A DNA stretch of 64,000 bases from an uncultured Glaciecola sp. (GTDB lineage Bacteria; Pseudomonadota; Gammaproteobacteria; Enterobacterales; Alteromonadaceae), in contig NZ_CALJHY010000011.1 in NCBI RefSeq assembly GCF_937770335.1, positions 62,001-126,000 on the forward strand, given 5' to 3'. The position numbers and the translations under genes are program-made. Under the pieces are notes generated by a model, which did no database searches, was not told where the DNA came from, and saw nothing but the letters and a program-made list of their open reading frames with translations. Below are positions 46,785-57,200 of the stretch, piece after piece. Position 1 is the stretch's first letter. Each line of letters begins with the position of its first letter.

Positions 46785-47813
46785 TTAGTTGGCTAACATG
46801 ACCTGATTTCTGCCAGCACTTTTGGCAGCATAAAGGGCCTGATCGGCTCGCTCAATGACGCTGTTTAAAATATCTCCGTGCTTTTTAATAGCAACCCCGA
46901 ATGATGCCGTTACCGGTGGGATTTTATCGCCTGTACGTTTATTATTAAAAACAATAGATGAAAGTTTAACTCTAATATTTTCAGCTACTTGCTGTGCTTT
47001 CTTAATATCATAACGTGGGCATAATAGCGCAAACTCTTCACCTCCAAATCGAACAGGTACAAGCGGATATTTACACTCTTTTCGCAGTAAATGACCAACA
47101 AATTTAAGAATTTGGTCACCTACTAAGTGACCATGAGTATCATTAAATATTTTGAACTTATCAATATCCATAATAATCATTGCAAGCGCTTCGCTTTCGC
47201 CACTTTCTTCAACAAATCGATGGTAGATTGATTCCAACACTCGGCGGTTAGACAAGCCTGTTAATGGATCAGTATTTGCCTCTTTTTTACTCTGTTCCAG
47301 TTCTGCTCTTAACGAATTTATTTCTGTTTGAGCAACGGTTAATCGACCTTGGAACTCTTCATTTGCGCTGCAAATGGCACTTGCATTTTTACTTAATTGG
47401 GTCAACAAAGGTGTTATTGCCGAGTCAACCTCGTGAGTGCTGAGTACTTCTAAATTATCCATAAGCGCTTGCGAGTAACAGGTTGTTTGCTGCGCCGTTT
47501 TATCCAAGGAAATAGATAAATTATCCACCATATGAGAAAAAGTTTTGTGGAACGACTCGAGCTGCTTTTCTGAGCCTTTATCCAATTGCGTTATATGTTG
47601 AATAAACAACGCTTCACCGACCTCGTTAGGACAAGTACCATAACGTTCTATAGTTTGATCTAATTCTTTATTTAATGCGGGAAAGGCATTCGAATAATAA
47701 CTATACCATAATGTGTAATTTAGCGGATTAGGCACAATTTCATATTTGACCATGGCAGGAACAGCTTGACGAAGATAGTCTGCAGCTTGGTCTGAGTTTT
47801 CGGAAAATTTCAT
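46785..47813 (-). CDS. Soluble diguanylate cyclase (GGEEF)
   Basis: 342 residues with no membrane span. The N-terminal ~170 residues form a helical module (DYLRQAVPAMVKYEIVPNPLNYTLWYSYY) ending in a coiled coil. The GGDEF domain starts ANTDPLTGLSNRR. The active site GGEEF is intact and the substrate Asp/Asn are present (MDIDKFKIFNDTHGH). The inhibitory RxxD is absent (KYPL at that position), unlike the other cyclase at 22.2-23.4 kb. Expected to make c-di-GMP without feedback inhibition. Confidence 0.9.
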   Translation of the reverse strand: MKFSENSDQAADYLRQAVPAMVKYEIVPNPLNYTLWYSYYSNAFPALNKELDQTIERYGTCPNEVGEALFIQHITQLDKGSEKQLESFHKTFSHMVDNLSISLDKTAQQTTCYSQALMDNLEVLSTHEVDSAITPLLTQLSKNASAICSANEEFQGRLTVAQTEINSLRAELEQSKKEANTDPLTGLSNRRVLESIYHRFVEESGESEALAMIIMDIDKFKIFNDTHGHLVGDQILKFVGHLLRKECKYPLVPVRFGGEEFALLCPRYDIKKAQQVAENIRVKLSSIVFNNKRTGDKIPPVTASFGVAIKKHGDILNSVIERADQALYAAKSAGRNQVMLAN

Positions 47814-48244
47814 TTATGCTCTCGATTAGTTTGCTGGATTCTCAAACTTCTATTGTTCACTGGACCAATGGATTGCGTCCTTAAATTGTTATATTAAGAA
47901 TTTAGAGAGTTAAAGCAATAAATAAAAACCACTTTTTCGTATTATTTTTGGTCAACAACTAAATCATTTAGACTTTAGTTTATTACACTGAGCAATCTCC
48001 CGATCAAACATGGGGTTTTATTACCAGACTGAGCACATGAGTAGCTCTAGCATTGGCTTTGCATAATTATATTCGGACCTCACAGGAATAAATTTGCCTT
48101 TTAAAATTCGTTACATTCAGGTTAAGTGACGGTAATTTGTTAACTTTAATCGACAAACATTTTTCATAAAATGCTAGGATAATTTTGCATCGTCTGAATA
48201 TTATACGCTTACACGTGGCGTTTTATAAATAATAGGGATCATAT
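47814..48244. other. Intergenic gap before the SDR gene
   Basis: 431 AT-rich bases between divergent genes. It must contain two promoters. No hairpin, repeat or small ORF stands out. Confidence 0.45.
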
Positions 48245-49015
48245 ATGAACAACTTTTTTTCAGTTACCGGAAAAGTCGCCGTCGTTACTGGCGGCTCAAG
48301 TGGAATAGGGGCAATGATTGCGCGTGGTTTTGTTGAAAATGGCGTCAAAACCTATATAACTGCGCGCAAGATCGAGCAGCTAGAACAAACCGCGGCTGAA
48401 CTATCCACTTTAGGTGAGTGCATTGCTATTCAGTCTGATTTATCAACGATGGCTGGGGTCGACGCTTTTGCCGATGATATACTTAAAAGGGAACCAAAAA
48501 TCGACATACTCATCAATAATGCAGGCGCGGCCTGGGGCGCTCCTATTGACGAATTTCCGGAAGCAGGATGGGACAAGGTAATGGATTTAAATGTGAAATC
48601 TATTTTCTTTTTAAGCAAACGTTTATTACCCGCACTTCGTTCTGCTGGGAATACCGATGAACCTTCACGTATTGTCAATATCGCTTCGGTAAATGGAATT
48701 ACTCATCCACGCATGAACAACTATTCTTATTCGACAAGTAAGGCGGCTGTCATCCAGATGACTCGTCATATGGCAGCCGATCTTCGCCCACTTAATATCA
48801 ATATTAATGGTATTGCGCCGGGCTTTTTTCCTAGTAAAATGACAAAACACGCATTAGTGCACGAGCGCGAAATTGCACAAAGCCTACCGGCGCGAAAAAC
48901 TGGCGAATTTGCTGATATTGCGGGTACTGCTATTTATCTTTGCTCCCGCGCGAGTAACTATGTATGTGGTCACACTGTTGTTTTGGATGGTGGACAAGTC
49001 GCAAATGCAGGATGA
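48245..49015 (+). CDS. SDR-family oxidoreductase (RhlG-like)
   Basis: 256 residues, classical short-chain dehydrogenase. Cofactor motif TGGSSGIG (the following Ala/Arg suggest NADP), NNAGAAWG, the catalytic Ser in NIASVNG and Tyr/Lys in YSYSTSKAA. The overall pattern, ending VCGHTVVLDGGQ, resembles RhlG/3-oxoacyl-ACP reductase-like enzymes. Substrate unknown. The start ATG directly gives the Rossmann fold. It stands alone. Confidence 0.88.
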   Translation: MNNFFSVTGKVAVVTGGSSGIGAMIARGFVENGVKTYITARKIEQLEQTAAELSTLGECIAIQSDLSTMAGVDAFADDILKREPKIDILINNAGAAWGAPIDEFPEAGWDKVMDLNVKSIFFLSKRLLPALRSAGNTDEPSRIVNIASVNGITHPRMNNYSYSTSKAAVIQMTRHMAADLRPLNININGIAPGFFPSKMTKHALVHEREIAQSLPARKTGEFADIAGTAIYLCSRASNYVCGHTVVLDGGQVANAG

Positions 49016-49153
49016 TCATTAATGAAATCGGCGATATATTTATTAACGATTTGCAACAAGTAGAGTCATATCGGAGCTATTGCCCTGTAACGCGTGTGTA
49101 AGCTTCCTTCGTCATCGAGGCTGGTCCAGGGGAACCCTGCGGCATATTTTACT

Positions 49154-50392
49154 TTAACCGCCCGTTATCGCGAGCTTATACTTTGCAAATAGTTTATTTA
49201 TCGATTCTTTGCACAATGGTTTTACGATATAGCCTTTTGCACCTCTTTCAATTGCCTGCAATACAATTGCTTTATTTTTGTTTCCTGAAAGCATGATTAT
49301 TGGCGTCTTGCAATTAATACTATCCCCTTGGCTCACTTGGTCCACGATATAAATACCGTTTGTGTCTGGCAAATTCACGTCCATCAATATTAAATCATAA
49401 CGCTGGCTGGCAATTGCAGCCAACGCTTTTCGGCCAGTGTCAGCAACGTCTAATTTTACCTTATAATTGTTCAGCAGATTCCTTGTTAGGTTTATGCTGA
49501 TAACATCATCCTCGACGACTAAAATTTTAGGAAGTTTATGCTGTTCCACTATCAATGAGTTTGTTGCGACATCTTGCTTATACAGTCTGTTGAAAGTATA
49601 TTTATCGGACTGTTTGGGCTTAATTCTATCAATGGTTTTTGTTTGTACTGCAGTTGGTTTGCTTTCTTCATGGTTCGATGTTTCGAGTGCATGTTCTAAC
49701 AAATCCATCGCTTTTCGTTGAAGTTTGAGCAACTCAGGTCTTATTTCATCTGAGCGTATCACAGCAAGTGTTTCTTTGAGTTTGTTAATATCCAAGTCAG
49801 CACTTTGGTTACTTTGCAGTTTTTTAGTTGCACGGTCGAGCGCACCGTCAATTTCCGCAATACAATTTTCAAATTCAATACGCAATACGGACCTTCTTTC
49901 CAGTCCTTTAATAATCGAGGTTTTGACTTCTGGGGCGATATTCTCTATTTGTTCGAGGAACTCGACATCATCGATTTTCAAATTTACAACAATTCCTAAT
50001 TCGATTAATAGATGTTCACAGATTAGAATAACGCGGTGGATTTCATAGACAGGCCTAGATACTAAATAGTCGTCGATTACGCCATTGCGAAATGCCTTGT
50101 ATGCTTCTGTTTCAGATTGTCTGGGTATAAGTGATACGATTCTGTGCTCGCAAATTTTATATTCTGAAACCGCATCCACTGAACGATAATAGCTCGCTAG
50201 GCTGCCTGGCACACTTTCACCTGTTATTAAAAATACTTTAGATGTTCTAGTAACAAGTAATTTGCATAAGTCCTTTAAAGTTTCAACCACGGTGACTCTT
50301 TTAAAATGGTTGATTAGGGTCTCAATGATAATTCGATCACTGTCTGCGTCAGTTTGAAAAACAACAATGTGATTGTCTGATTTAGGATTCAT
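49154..50392 (-). CDS. Response regulator with C-terminal receiver and degenerate N-terminal receiver-like domain
   Basis: 412 residues. The C-terminal ~125 residues are a full receiver: acidic pair in VVEDDVIS, phospho-Asp338 in LILMDVNLPD, Thr/Ser in IIMLSGN and Lys in GYIVKPL. The N-terminal ~125 residues (VVFQTDADSDRIIIETL...FLITGESVPG...DDYLVSRP) look like a receiver fold without the phospho-Asp. The middle ~130 residues are helical/coiled (perhaps HPt-like or a dimerisation module). No DNA-binding or enzymatic output is visible. No kinase gene adjoins it. Confidence 0.8.
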   Translation of the reverse strand: MNPKSDNHIVVFQTDADSDRIIIETLINHFKRVTVVETLKDLCKLLVTRTSKVFLITGESVPGSLASYYRSVDAVSEYKICEHRIVSLIPRQSETEAYKAFRNGVIDDYLVSRPVYEIHRVILICEHLLIELGIVVNLKIDDVEFLEQIENIAPEVKTSIIKGLERRSVLRIEFENCIAEIDGALDRATKKLQSNQSADLDINKLKETLAVIRSDEIRPELLKLQRKAMDLLEHALETSNHEESKPTAVQTKTIDRIKPKQSDKYTFNRLYKQDVATNSLIVEQHKLPKILVVEDDVISINLTRNLLNNYKVKLDVADTGRKALAAIASQRYDLILMDVNLPDTNGIYIVDQVSQGDSINCKTPIIMLSGNKNKAIVLQAIERGAKGYIVKPLCKESINKLFAKYKLAITGG

Positions 50393-50994
50393 TGTTATTC
50401 AATTCCACCTCTAATAAGTAATCTGGTCCTATACTCAGAGCTTGGATAGCCTCGACGTTAACGTCAGCAGCGTAATTGGATACTATACATAAAGTAAAAT
50501 ACGCTTATCTATGCTAATAGCGTTGATCTAAATCAATTTCTGATTAAGACCAACAAAACATGCTAACCACTGTGCTTGTGTCTACTCAGATCAAACGATG
50601 CTGAGTTGTCACAATGATGTTGACTTTCTGCTAATAGGCCACAACCAAACTATACAACCAGCAATTTATTGAGCCAAGTTGCAAGCGGCAAGTATTGCAG
50701 TTCAGGACAAGCTAAAATCCAGTACGATTGATGAAGAGCGTATTGATACATGCCAGTTTAAAGGTTTTAGTTTGTTAGTAATAAAACCGTTGGATGAATA
50801 AAATATCGCTACGTCATTCGTAAAACATTGAAAAAACATAAAGTGGCCAGCCTTTAACGAGTTGTTATAGTGCAGCTTGAAAATATAGTGGGGAGTTATT
50901 ATGCGTAAGTTACCGAAAAATAGCCTATTAACTTTTGTTGTCTATGCCGGTTTTATCGTAGACTAGCAATTATAACTTTAGACATTGTTAGCAC
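50393..50994. other. Gap with small-ORF traces
   Basis: 602 bases. At 50901-50966 a 21-residue frame (MRKLPKNSLL...) has a GGGGAG ribosome site, and a ~40-codon frame ending ...LLVIKPLDE (stop near 50801) has only a TTG start. Both could be relics of a lost gene or tiny peptides. An ACTCAG/CTGAGT hairpin sits near 50585-50607. Nothing here is firmly coding. Confidence 0.4.
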
Positions 50995-52098
50995 GTGAAT
51001 AAAATGAATGCAGCCAACCATCCAGATAGTTGCCATAACGAAATAGAATTAATTATTGGAAACTCTAACCCCAATTTTTCAGGGGTTACCTCTACTATGT
51101 TGCAAGTATTATCTGAGCAACAAAAATTAATTAATTTGCGTGTCATGGGGAAGTATCACTTAACAGACGAATCATTAAATATTAGTTTTTGGCAAGTGGC
51201 TAAAATATGTCGAAAGCCACTAGCCGATGGACGTTATAGGATTTTCCATGCTCGTCGTGTTGATGAAATGATCCAATCTTTGATATTGAAACATGTTTTT
51301 CAAGCCAAGATTAAAATCATTTTTAGCAGCGCGGCGCAACGATATCGCAGTAACTCTACTCTATGGTTAATCGATAAAATGGATGCCGTATTAGCAATGT
51401 GTAAAGCGTCAGCGAGTTATTTGCATAGACAACCGGATGCCATTATTTATCACGGCGTAAATACTGATATTTATACTCCACCAGTGGACAAAACAGAAGC
51501 ATGGCAATCATTAAATTTATTACCCGAAGGTGTTGAAAAAGGTAAGCGTGGTATTGCAATCTTGGGACGAGTGAGAGTACAAAAAGGTGTTCATGTTTTT
51601 GTTAAAAGCTGCGTTCAGGTGCTTGATAAGTACCCGGATTATACCGCGATTGTCGTTGGTTTAATTAGCTCAAGTAATGAAAGCTTTGTTAAAACATTAA
51701 AAGCCGAAATTGCGCAAGCCGGTTTAAGCCAACGTATCGTTTTTGCGGGTGAGCAACATTTTGCTGATATTCCGAAAATTTTTAGTGGTTTATCGTTAGT
51801 TGTGGCATTAAGTGATAACGAAGGTTTTGGTTTAACCATTTTAGAAGCGATGAGCAGTGGTGCAGCAGTATTAGCAAGTGAGGCAGGTGCGTGGCCAGAG
51901 GTAGTTCGAGACGGAACTGATGGCTATGTTGTACCTGTTAATGATTTAACAGCGGTTATTGATAAAATGGAATTACTGCTTAGTAATCAAGAAAAATTAG
52001 CACAAATGGGAATTGATGGTAGACAAAGAGTGTTAGCACACTACTCAGTTCAGCATGAAGCAAAACAATTGGTCGAATTTTTTAGACATTTGATGTAG
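50995..52098 (+). CDS. Glycosyltransferase family 4
   Basis: 367 residues, GT-B fold. The C-terminal half has ILGRVRVQKGVHVF, VVGLISS, IVFAGEQHFADIPKIFSGLSLVV and the donor-site E-x7-E motif EGFGLTILEAM followed by SGAAVLASEAGAWPEVV. This is typical of retaining GT4 enzymes such as LPS-core or capsule glycosyltransferases. Cytoplasmic. The start may be GTG 50995 or the ATG three codons later. It is isolated from any polysaccharide cluster, so acceptor and donor cannot be named. Confidence 0.87.
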   Translation: MNKMNAANHPDSCHNEIELIIGNSNPNFSGVTSTMLQVLSEQQKLINLRVMGKYHLTDESLNISFWQVAKICRKPLADGRYRIFHARRVDEMIQSLILKHVFQAKIKIIFSSAAQRYRSNSTLWLIDKMDAVLAMCKASASYLHRQPDAIIYHGVNTDIYTPPVDKTEAWQSLNLLPEGVEKGKRGIAILGRVRVQKGVHVFVKSCVQVLDKYPDYTAIVVGLISSSNESFVKTLKAEIAQAGLSQRIVFAGEQHFADIPKIFSGLSLVVALSDNEGFGLTILEAMSSGAAVLASEAGAWPEVVRDGTDGYVVPVNDLTAVIDKMELLLSNQEKLAQMGIDGRQRVLAHYSVQHEAKQLVEFFRHLM

Positions 52099-52181
52099 AG
52101 ATATTCCGAATGTATTGATGCCTTGTAAAGTGCAAAATTAGGTCGCACTTCAAAAAAGCATCCTCTGAGCCCCTCAGTGCG

Positions 52182-52649
52182 TTACCTATTTACCTGATGA
52201 CAACTGGTACACCCACCCGAAACTTTTCCCGCAAAGTAATAGCGGGGTTGCGCTAAAGAAGCGGCTACACGTGCTTTATCAATTTTACTCGTGAAGTCTT
52301 GCATGTAGTCTTCCATAAAGGGATGGTTAGCACCTTCGCTACCTGTTTTGAGTCTTGAAGAAATCGCCGCCATACTTCTCAGTGCAGTGAGCACTTGCTC
52401 GCGTTGTAATTCAATTTCAGCTGGCGTTTCACCATACGGTTCAATAAGCGCTTGTTCAAGTAAACTCATTTGCTGGCCGAGTTTACCCATATCTGAACGC
52501 AAAATAGCTTGTTCAGTATATTTAAAATCAGGAGCATAAGTTACTTTGCGCATCGAAGCAGCAAATTGATTGCTACATCCGGCCAAGACCATCAAGCTAG
52601 TTACCACAATAAAAACTATTTTCCGCAACGATATTGTCAAGTTACTCAT
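52182..52649 (-). CDS. Lipoprotein with C-terminal c-type haem motif
   Basis: 155 residues. The lipobox VLAGC is at residues ~22-26, then a helical domain ends in CTSCHQVNR, a single CxxCH haem site eleven residues from the C-terminus. The layout (four helices, haem near the C-terminus) recalls cytochrome c'-type proteins, here lipid-anchored. The ATG at 52649 is supported by AAGGAG nine bases upstream; the longer frame begins inside that ribosome site. The DUF465 gene lies 37 bases upstream on the same strand. Role in electron transfer or gas binding is inferred from fold only. Confidence 0.75.
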   Translation of the reverse strand: MSNLTISLRKIVFIVVTSLMVLAGCSNQFAASMRKVTYAPDFKYTEQAILRSDMGKLGQQMSLLEQALIEPYGETPAEIELQREQVLTALRSMAAISSRLKTGSEGANHPFMEDYMQDFTSKIDKARVAASLAQPRYYFAGKVSGGCTSCHQVNR

Positions 52650-52686
52650 CCCCACAAGCTCCTTCATAAATTTTTAGAAATACAGG

Positions 52687-52938
52687 TTAAAGTGCTAATT
52701 CAGTTTTTTGAATAATCGTAAAAAGTTGGTCTTTAAGATGAAGTCGACGTTTCTTCAATAACTCTAAATAATTATCGTCAACAGGGGCATTTTTTTCTTC
52801 AATATGATGCACTTCGCTGTCTACTTCATGATAACTATTAAACAATTTTGTAAAATGTGAATCATGAATTTTCAAGTGTCGAATTGTATGGTGATGATCA
52901 GGGAACTCGTTTAGTAATGTGTGTTTAGCTAATTGCAT
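52687..52938 (-). CDS. YdcH-family (DUF465) small protein
   Basis: 83 residues. It matches the DUF465 pattern: FPDHHHTIRHLKIHDSHFTKLFNSYHEVDSEVHHIEE, then PVDDNYLELLKKRRLHLKDQL. The protein is a predicted helical hairpin or coiled coil, cytoplasmic, His-rich in its first third. The family function is unknown. Same strand as the haem lipoprotein, probably cotranscribed. Confidence 0.85.
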   Translation of the reverse strand: MQLAKHTLLNEFPDHHHTIRHLKIHDSHFTKLFNSYHEVDSEVHHIEEKNAPVDDNYLELLKKRRLHLKDQLFTIIQKTELAL

Positions 52939-53073
52939 AATGATTATCCTAGATTTTGGTTACGAGCTTACTTATCTTAGGTAATCGGTACTTTTGTGTA
53001 TTGATCTACATCAGCTTATATGTAGATTTTCAATTCAAAAATGATGACCACTTGCCACTTTTTAGTGGTCATA

Positions 53074-53101
53074 AAAAAACGGCGCTGTATGCGCCGTTTT
53101 T
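53074..53101 (-). terminator. Bidirectional terminator
   Basis: AAAAACGGCGC-tgtat-GCGCCGTTTTT, an eleven-pair stem with T-runs in both directions (seven T on the minus strand). It lies 20 bases past the stop of the subtilase-like fragment. A second hairpin, TGACCACT/AGTGGTCA, precedes it (53044-53072). Confidence 0.9.
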
Positions 53102-53120
53102 AATGCTTAACTATTTTTAA

Positions 53121-53593
53121 TTAGTCTTCGTTTGCATACATATTAGAAAGATTTACGTCTATGGTGTAATCAGTTGAAACCGATATGTAACCATTCTCTC
53201 TTAGCTGGTAAGTGCCAGCCGCAGTTGGACGGAAATTGATCACCTCAGGATTATCTAAAGATGCGCTATTAGCCACAACAATGCCTTTTGCGTCGACAAT
53301 GTCAAAGTCTAAATCTGCGACACCACCCCAAGATAAGACAGCGCTCACTAAGGTGGTATTTGCAAGAACGTATAACGGGTGATCATTAAATTGCAGGTTT
53401 CCAGCAGATGGACCGATATTGCCTGTAACTTGTGATTCAACGTTTTCAATTCTTATATCAGAGGCAACAAACGTTGTCGCCATTGACGTACCGCTCATTG
53501 ATGCGTCTTGCTATATTTTGCAGTTTTGGCTATTAGTTTTGCTTACAAGCTCCTATGGCATTAACTGATAAAATTGCCACTAATGACGGAAGG
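53121..53593 (-). pseudogene. Relic of a subtilisin-like (S8) protease
   Basis: The 125-codon frame 53121-53498 opens with MSGTSMAT, the S8 motif around the catalytic Ser (normally GTSMAxP), and reading back gives QDAS before an in-frame TAG. The expected helix after the motif is missing; the frame instead enters a beta-rich C-terminal domain (VLSWGGVADLDFDIVDAKG...TAAGTYQL) like the PPC domains at the ends of secreted proteases. Another frame just upstream reads PSLVAILSVNAIGACKQ, resembling the pre-APG strand of subtilases. Most of the enzyme is gone. It could instead be a small secreted-type protein with a chance motif. Confidence 0.45.
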
Positions 53594-54070
53594 TTACGTT
53601 AAAGGTAACAAAGTAAGTGCATTGGCTACCTTTACTGGACATAGACTGAGTATTAAACCCCTGTCTTGGCTACCGAAAGTATTTTTACCATTGCACTGAG
53701 AATGGAACCCTGTTGTTTCTTTTGGGGTTATTTCTTTTGGGGTTATTTCCAATGAGTAAAAGGTGAGTTCGTCACCGACATTGTGATTTACGTAATTAAT
53801 ATGGCATGTGTGATTTTCAGCGATATGGTTTTCAATATCACTCAAAAGTAGACGTATATCATCAATTTCGAATGCGACACCTTTATCAAACTCACTTTTT
53901 CCAAGTGAGGCGGGTGTAAAGCTAAACGAAAAATAATCATGAAATGTGTTAATTGGCAGTTCAGACTCACTCATTGCCTTGTGCGCTAATTTTACACTTG
54001 GTAGGTTGCTAAAGGTTCGAATGTCATTAACCTTGAATGCAGTTGTTTGTAATAACTTAATGGTTTTCAT
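53594..54070 (-). CDS. Hypothetical protein, 158 aa, with a 15-bp tandem repeat
   Basis: Not recognised. It begins MKTIKLLQTTAFKVNDIRTF and is soluble, with a Cys- and His-containing middle (HTCHINYVNHNVGDELTFYSLEIT is the segment, given here in part). A perfect 15-base duplication (53716-53745) encodes EITPKEITPK in frame. No signal peptide. It lies between the AraC-type hybrid regulator and the subtilase relic on the same strand. The composition resembles other accessory genes; function unknown. Confidence 0.5.
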   Translation of the reverse strand: MKTIKLLQTTAFKVNDIRTFSNLPSVKLAHKAMSESELPINTFHDYFSFSFTPASLGKSEFDKGVAFEIDDIRLLLSDIENHIAENHTCHINYVNHNVGDELTFYSLEITPKEITPKETTGFHSQCNGKNTFGSQDRGLILSLCPVKVANALTLLPLT

Positions 54071-54163
54071 GCTGGGCCCAATTCTGTAAATATTGTTTGT
54101 TGTACTTCTATTTATCGAATTGTGCTAAGGGTTAATAACAACATTATAAACCTTTTAAACAGT

Positions 54164-54206
54164 AGAGATATGATCAGAGCCACGCAGTGGCTCTGATCAT
54201 ATCTCT
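54164..54206 (-). terminator. Exceptionally long perfect hairpin at the end of the hybrid regulator gene
   Basis: Two 20-base arms, AGAGATATGATCAGAGCCAC and its exact complement, flank a three-base GCA loop. The upper arm reaches into the TAG stop codon of the hybrid regulator. Only a weak T-run follows on the minus strand (ctgTTTaaaa). Confidence 0.8.
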
Positions 54207-57200
54207 AGGCTGTACGTTTGTTGCTGGCGAACTGAGACGGGGTTTGATTGTAGAAAGCTTTGAAACAAGAACTAAAATAAGCTTGTGATGAAAAACCAAC
54301 TTCATTGGCAGTAAACGATGCGGTGTTCCCACTCATCATCAATTTGGCTGCCTTTTTTAGTCTAAAAGTTCGGATGTACTCTTTAGCTCCCATATCAGAT
54401 TCAGCTTTCAGTTTTCTCAGTAATTGGCGTTCACCCACAGCAGCCTCTATAGCAAGCTCAGCAACCGAAAATGAACTATTTTGATAGTGCTGCTCAATAA
54501 TGGTTTCAAGCTTGGTTATAAAAGGCGATTTCAATTGCAAGATATCAGATTCATCGTTTGATTCATTGATATACTCAATAACAAACTTTTGCTTGATAAT
54601 ATCCCGTGCATCAAGCAGATTGCGCAATTTAAGTAATAGTTCATTTTCATCGAAAGGCTTGGCAATGTAGTCGTCAGCACGAAGCATCAAGCCATCAATT
54701 TTACTACCACCTTTGGCTGTGAGCATAACAATAGGAATGTGATTGGTAAGCTCGTCACTCTTGAGGGTTTCAAGTAACTCCAATCCACCAATACCCGGCA
54801 TCATGATATCAGAAACGATAATGTCAGGAATAATGCCTCTTGCTTTTTCAATGCCACTCTCACCATCTTTAGCTGTCGTGATGAGGTAATTGCTGTGCAG
54901 CAGCGAAGACACATAACTTAAGATATCCTCGTTATCATCAACCAATAACAAATGAGGCTTATCAGCGCTATTAGCTATTTCTATATCCTCGTCAGGTTCT
55001 TTATTTTCTGCCTCTGAAAAAGATAAGTTTGGGTTTGCTTTGCTACTTTCGTTAAGCGGCAATTCAATCGTGAAGGTTGTCCCTGCACTCACTTTACTAT
55101 TGACGTTAATCTTACCATTTGCACCATCAACAATACTCTTTACAATTGACAACCCAATACCAGAGCCTTCAACTGTTGCAGTTTGCTCAGCATTAACACG
55201 GTAAAATCGCGTGAAGATTTCATCAAGGTGCTCATTTTTCATTCCTATACCAGTATCAACAACCTTGATGGTGGCAATATTATTTTTTTGAGAAACGATA
55301 ATGAGTACCGTGTCGCCAAAGCGACTGTATTTAACGGCATTTGATAGCAAGTTAGAAATCATTTTTTCTGCATCGTCACGTCCAATTAAAACGATGATTT
55401 CGCCGTGACAATCCACACTCAAAGAAACACCTGCATCAAATGCGTAAGGTTTAAATGACTCCACCAGACCTCTAACAACCTTACACAGGTCTACCGAATT
55501 ACCAGATGCTTTAATTATTTTTGATTCGCTACGAGACAAGTCCAACAATTGATTAACAAGACGATTCAATCTAGTAGCATTACGTTCAATCAACCTTGCT
55601 GTTGCGGAGAGTTTCTTGTCGGAAAGCTGCTCAGTTAATTGTTTTGCTGGGCCCATTATTAATGTAATCGGCGTCCTTAACTCATGGGATATAGTTTCAT
55701 ACAATTGTGTTTTTTGGCTTGCGCCAAGTTGTAATTCTTCAGCTTGGCGTTTAATGATTTTGTTTTGAATCGATAGCTCATTTGTGCGTTCGGATATCTT
55801 ACATTCGAGTAAATTCCCCCTCATTTTAAGGTGTCGAATTCGAAGTTTATAAAATAATATACCTGTGGTTATTATAGCAACAACATAAAACCACCACGCT
55901 ATTTTACTCAGCCATAAAGGTGGATGTATGATAATTTTTAATTCAAATGGCTCTGAGGCATTTCCAAATCCATTAACCACTCTAACTTGGGTTGTGTATT
56001 CACCATATGAAAGATATGGAATGTAAAGTTCTGAGTTAATACTTAATTGAGTCCACTCTTTCTTGGTCTCTAAAATTCGATATTGGTAGGAAAGGCTTTT
56101 CGGTGTTCTCGTTTCATTTGTTGAAAACGTCAGTTTAAGGTTATTTACTTTTCCACTAAACTCTATTTCATTCGCAGTTCTATTCATTTCCTCATCTGAA
56201 CTTATGTTTTCAATGAAAATTTCATGCTTAAAGTTATCTTGATAGATATCATTAACATTAAAACTCAAGAGCCCGTCATAGCCACCTATTAACATGAAAC
56301 CATTTTCTTGAGATAATATACTGTTACCCATAAATGCGATTCTGTCAGTGAAGTAGTCCCCATCAAATAATTCAAACTCGCTAGATACGCTGTTTATTTT
56401 GATTACACCGCTTCCAAAGGTTGACCAAAGGTAGCCATCAGGGCCCAATGCTATACTTTGCGATATTTTGTTTGTATTAGCCGGAGATACTTTGGTGAAT
56501 TCTTTCGTTTGAATGCCAAATTTGAAAACACCAGTTTCAGTTGCAAGCCATAAATCATCACCCACCCCTGAAATGTCATATATATGATTCAAATGATTAT
56601 GTTCGTCTTCAACGTTTATTAAAAACTGCTCCAACACACCTTTCTGCTGATTTACCCGATAAAGACCATCTAAGGCCCCAACCCAGACATCGCCATTAAG
56701 TATTTTTATTGCGTTTATTTTTGGTTGGGTGTTGTTAGGGAGCTTAAACATTCTTTTTTCTTCGGTTTTTATATTAAAAGCCAAAACACCAGATAACCAA
56801 GATGTTACCCAGATATGCTTGTCATCAACCTCAATATCAAAAATAGATTCATCGTCACGATTGAATAACCAGAACGACAACTCCTCAAAGTTGCCACTAT
56901 CAATATTTTTCTTCCTGTGAATACCTTGACGACCCGATGCAACCCATAAAGAATCATCACTTGCTTTTAAAATGGTGTGACCCTCAATATCATCTGAAAT
57001 TGTTTTTATGAAATTTAGTGAATCGTCACTGGCGAGCTTATACTCAGCTATACCAGTACTTGAAGAAATGACGTACCTTGAATTGATATAGCTCACAGAG
57101 AGGACTCCCTGCCCCTGCACCCCTTTAGCATTACTGCTCCGTCGTGATTGATTTACAAAGCTATACCCTTGAGGAGGGATACTCACCAATCCTGTACTAG

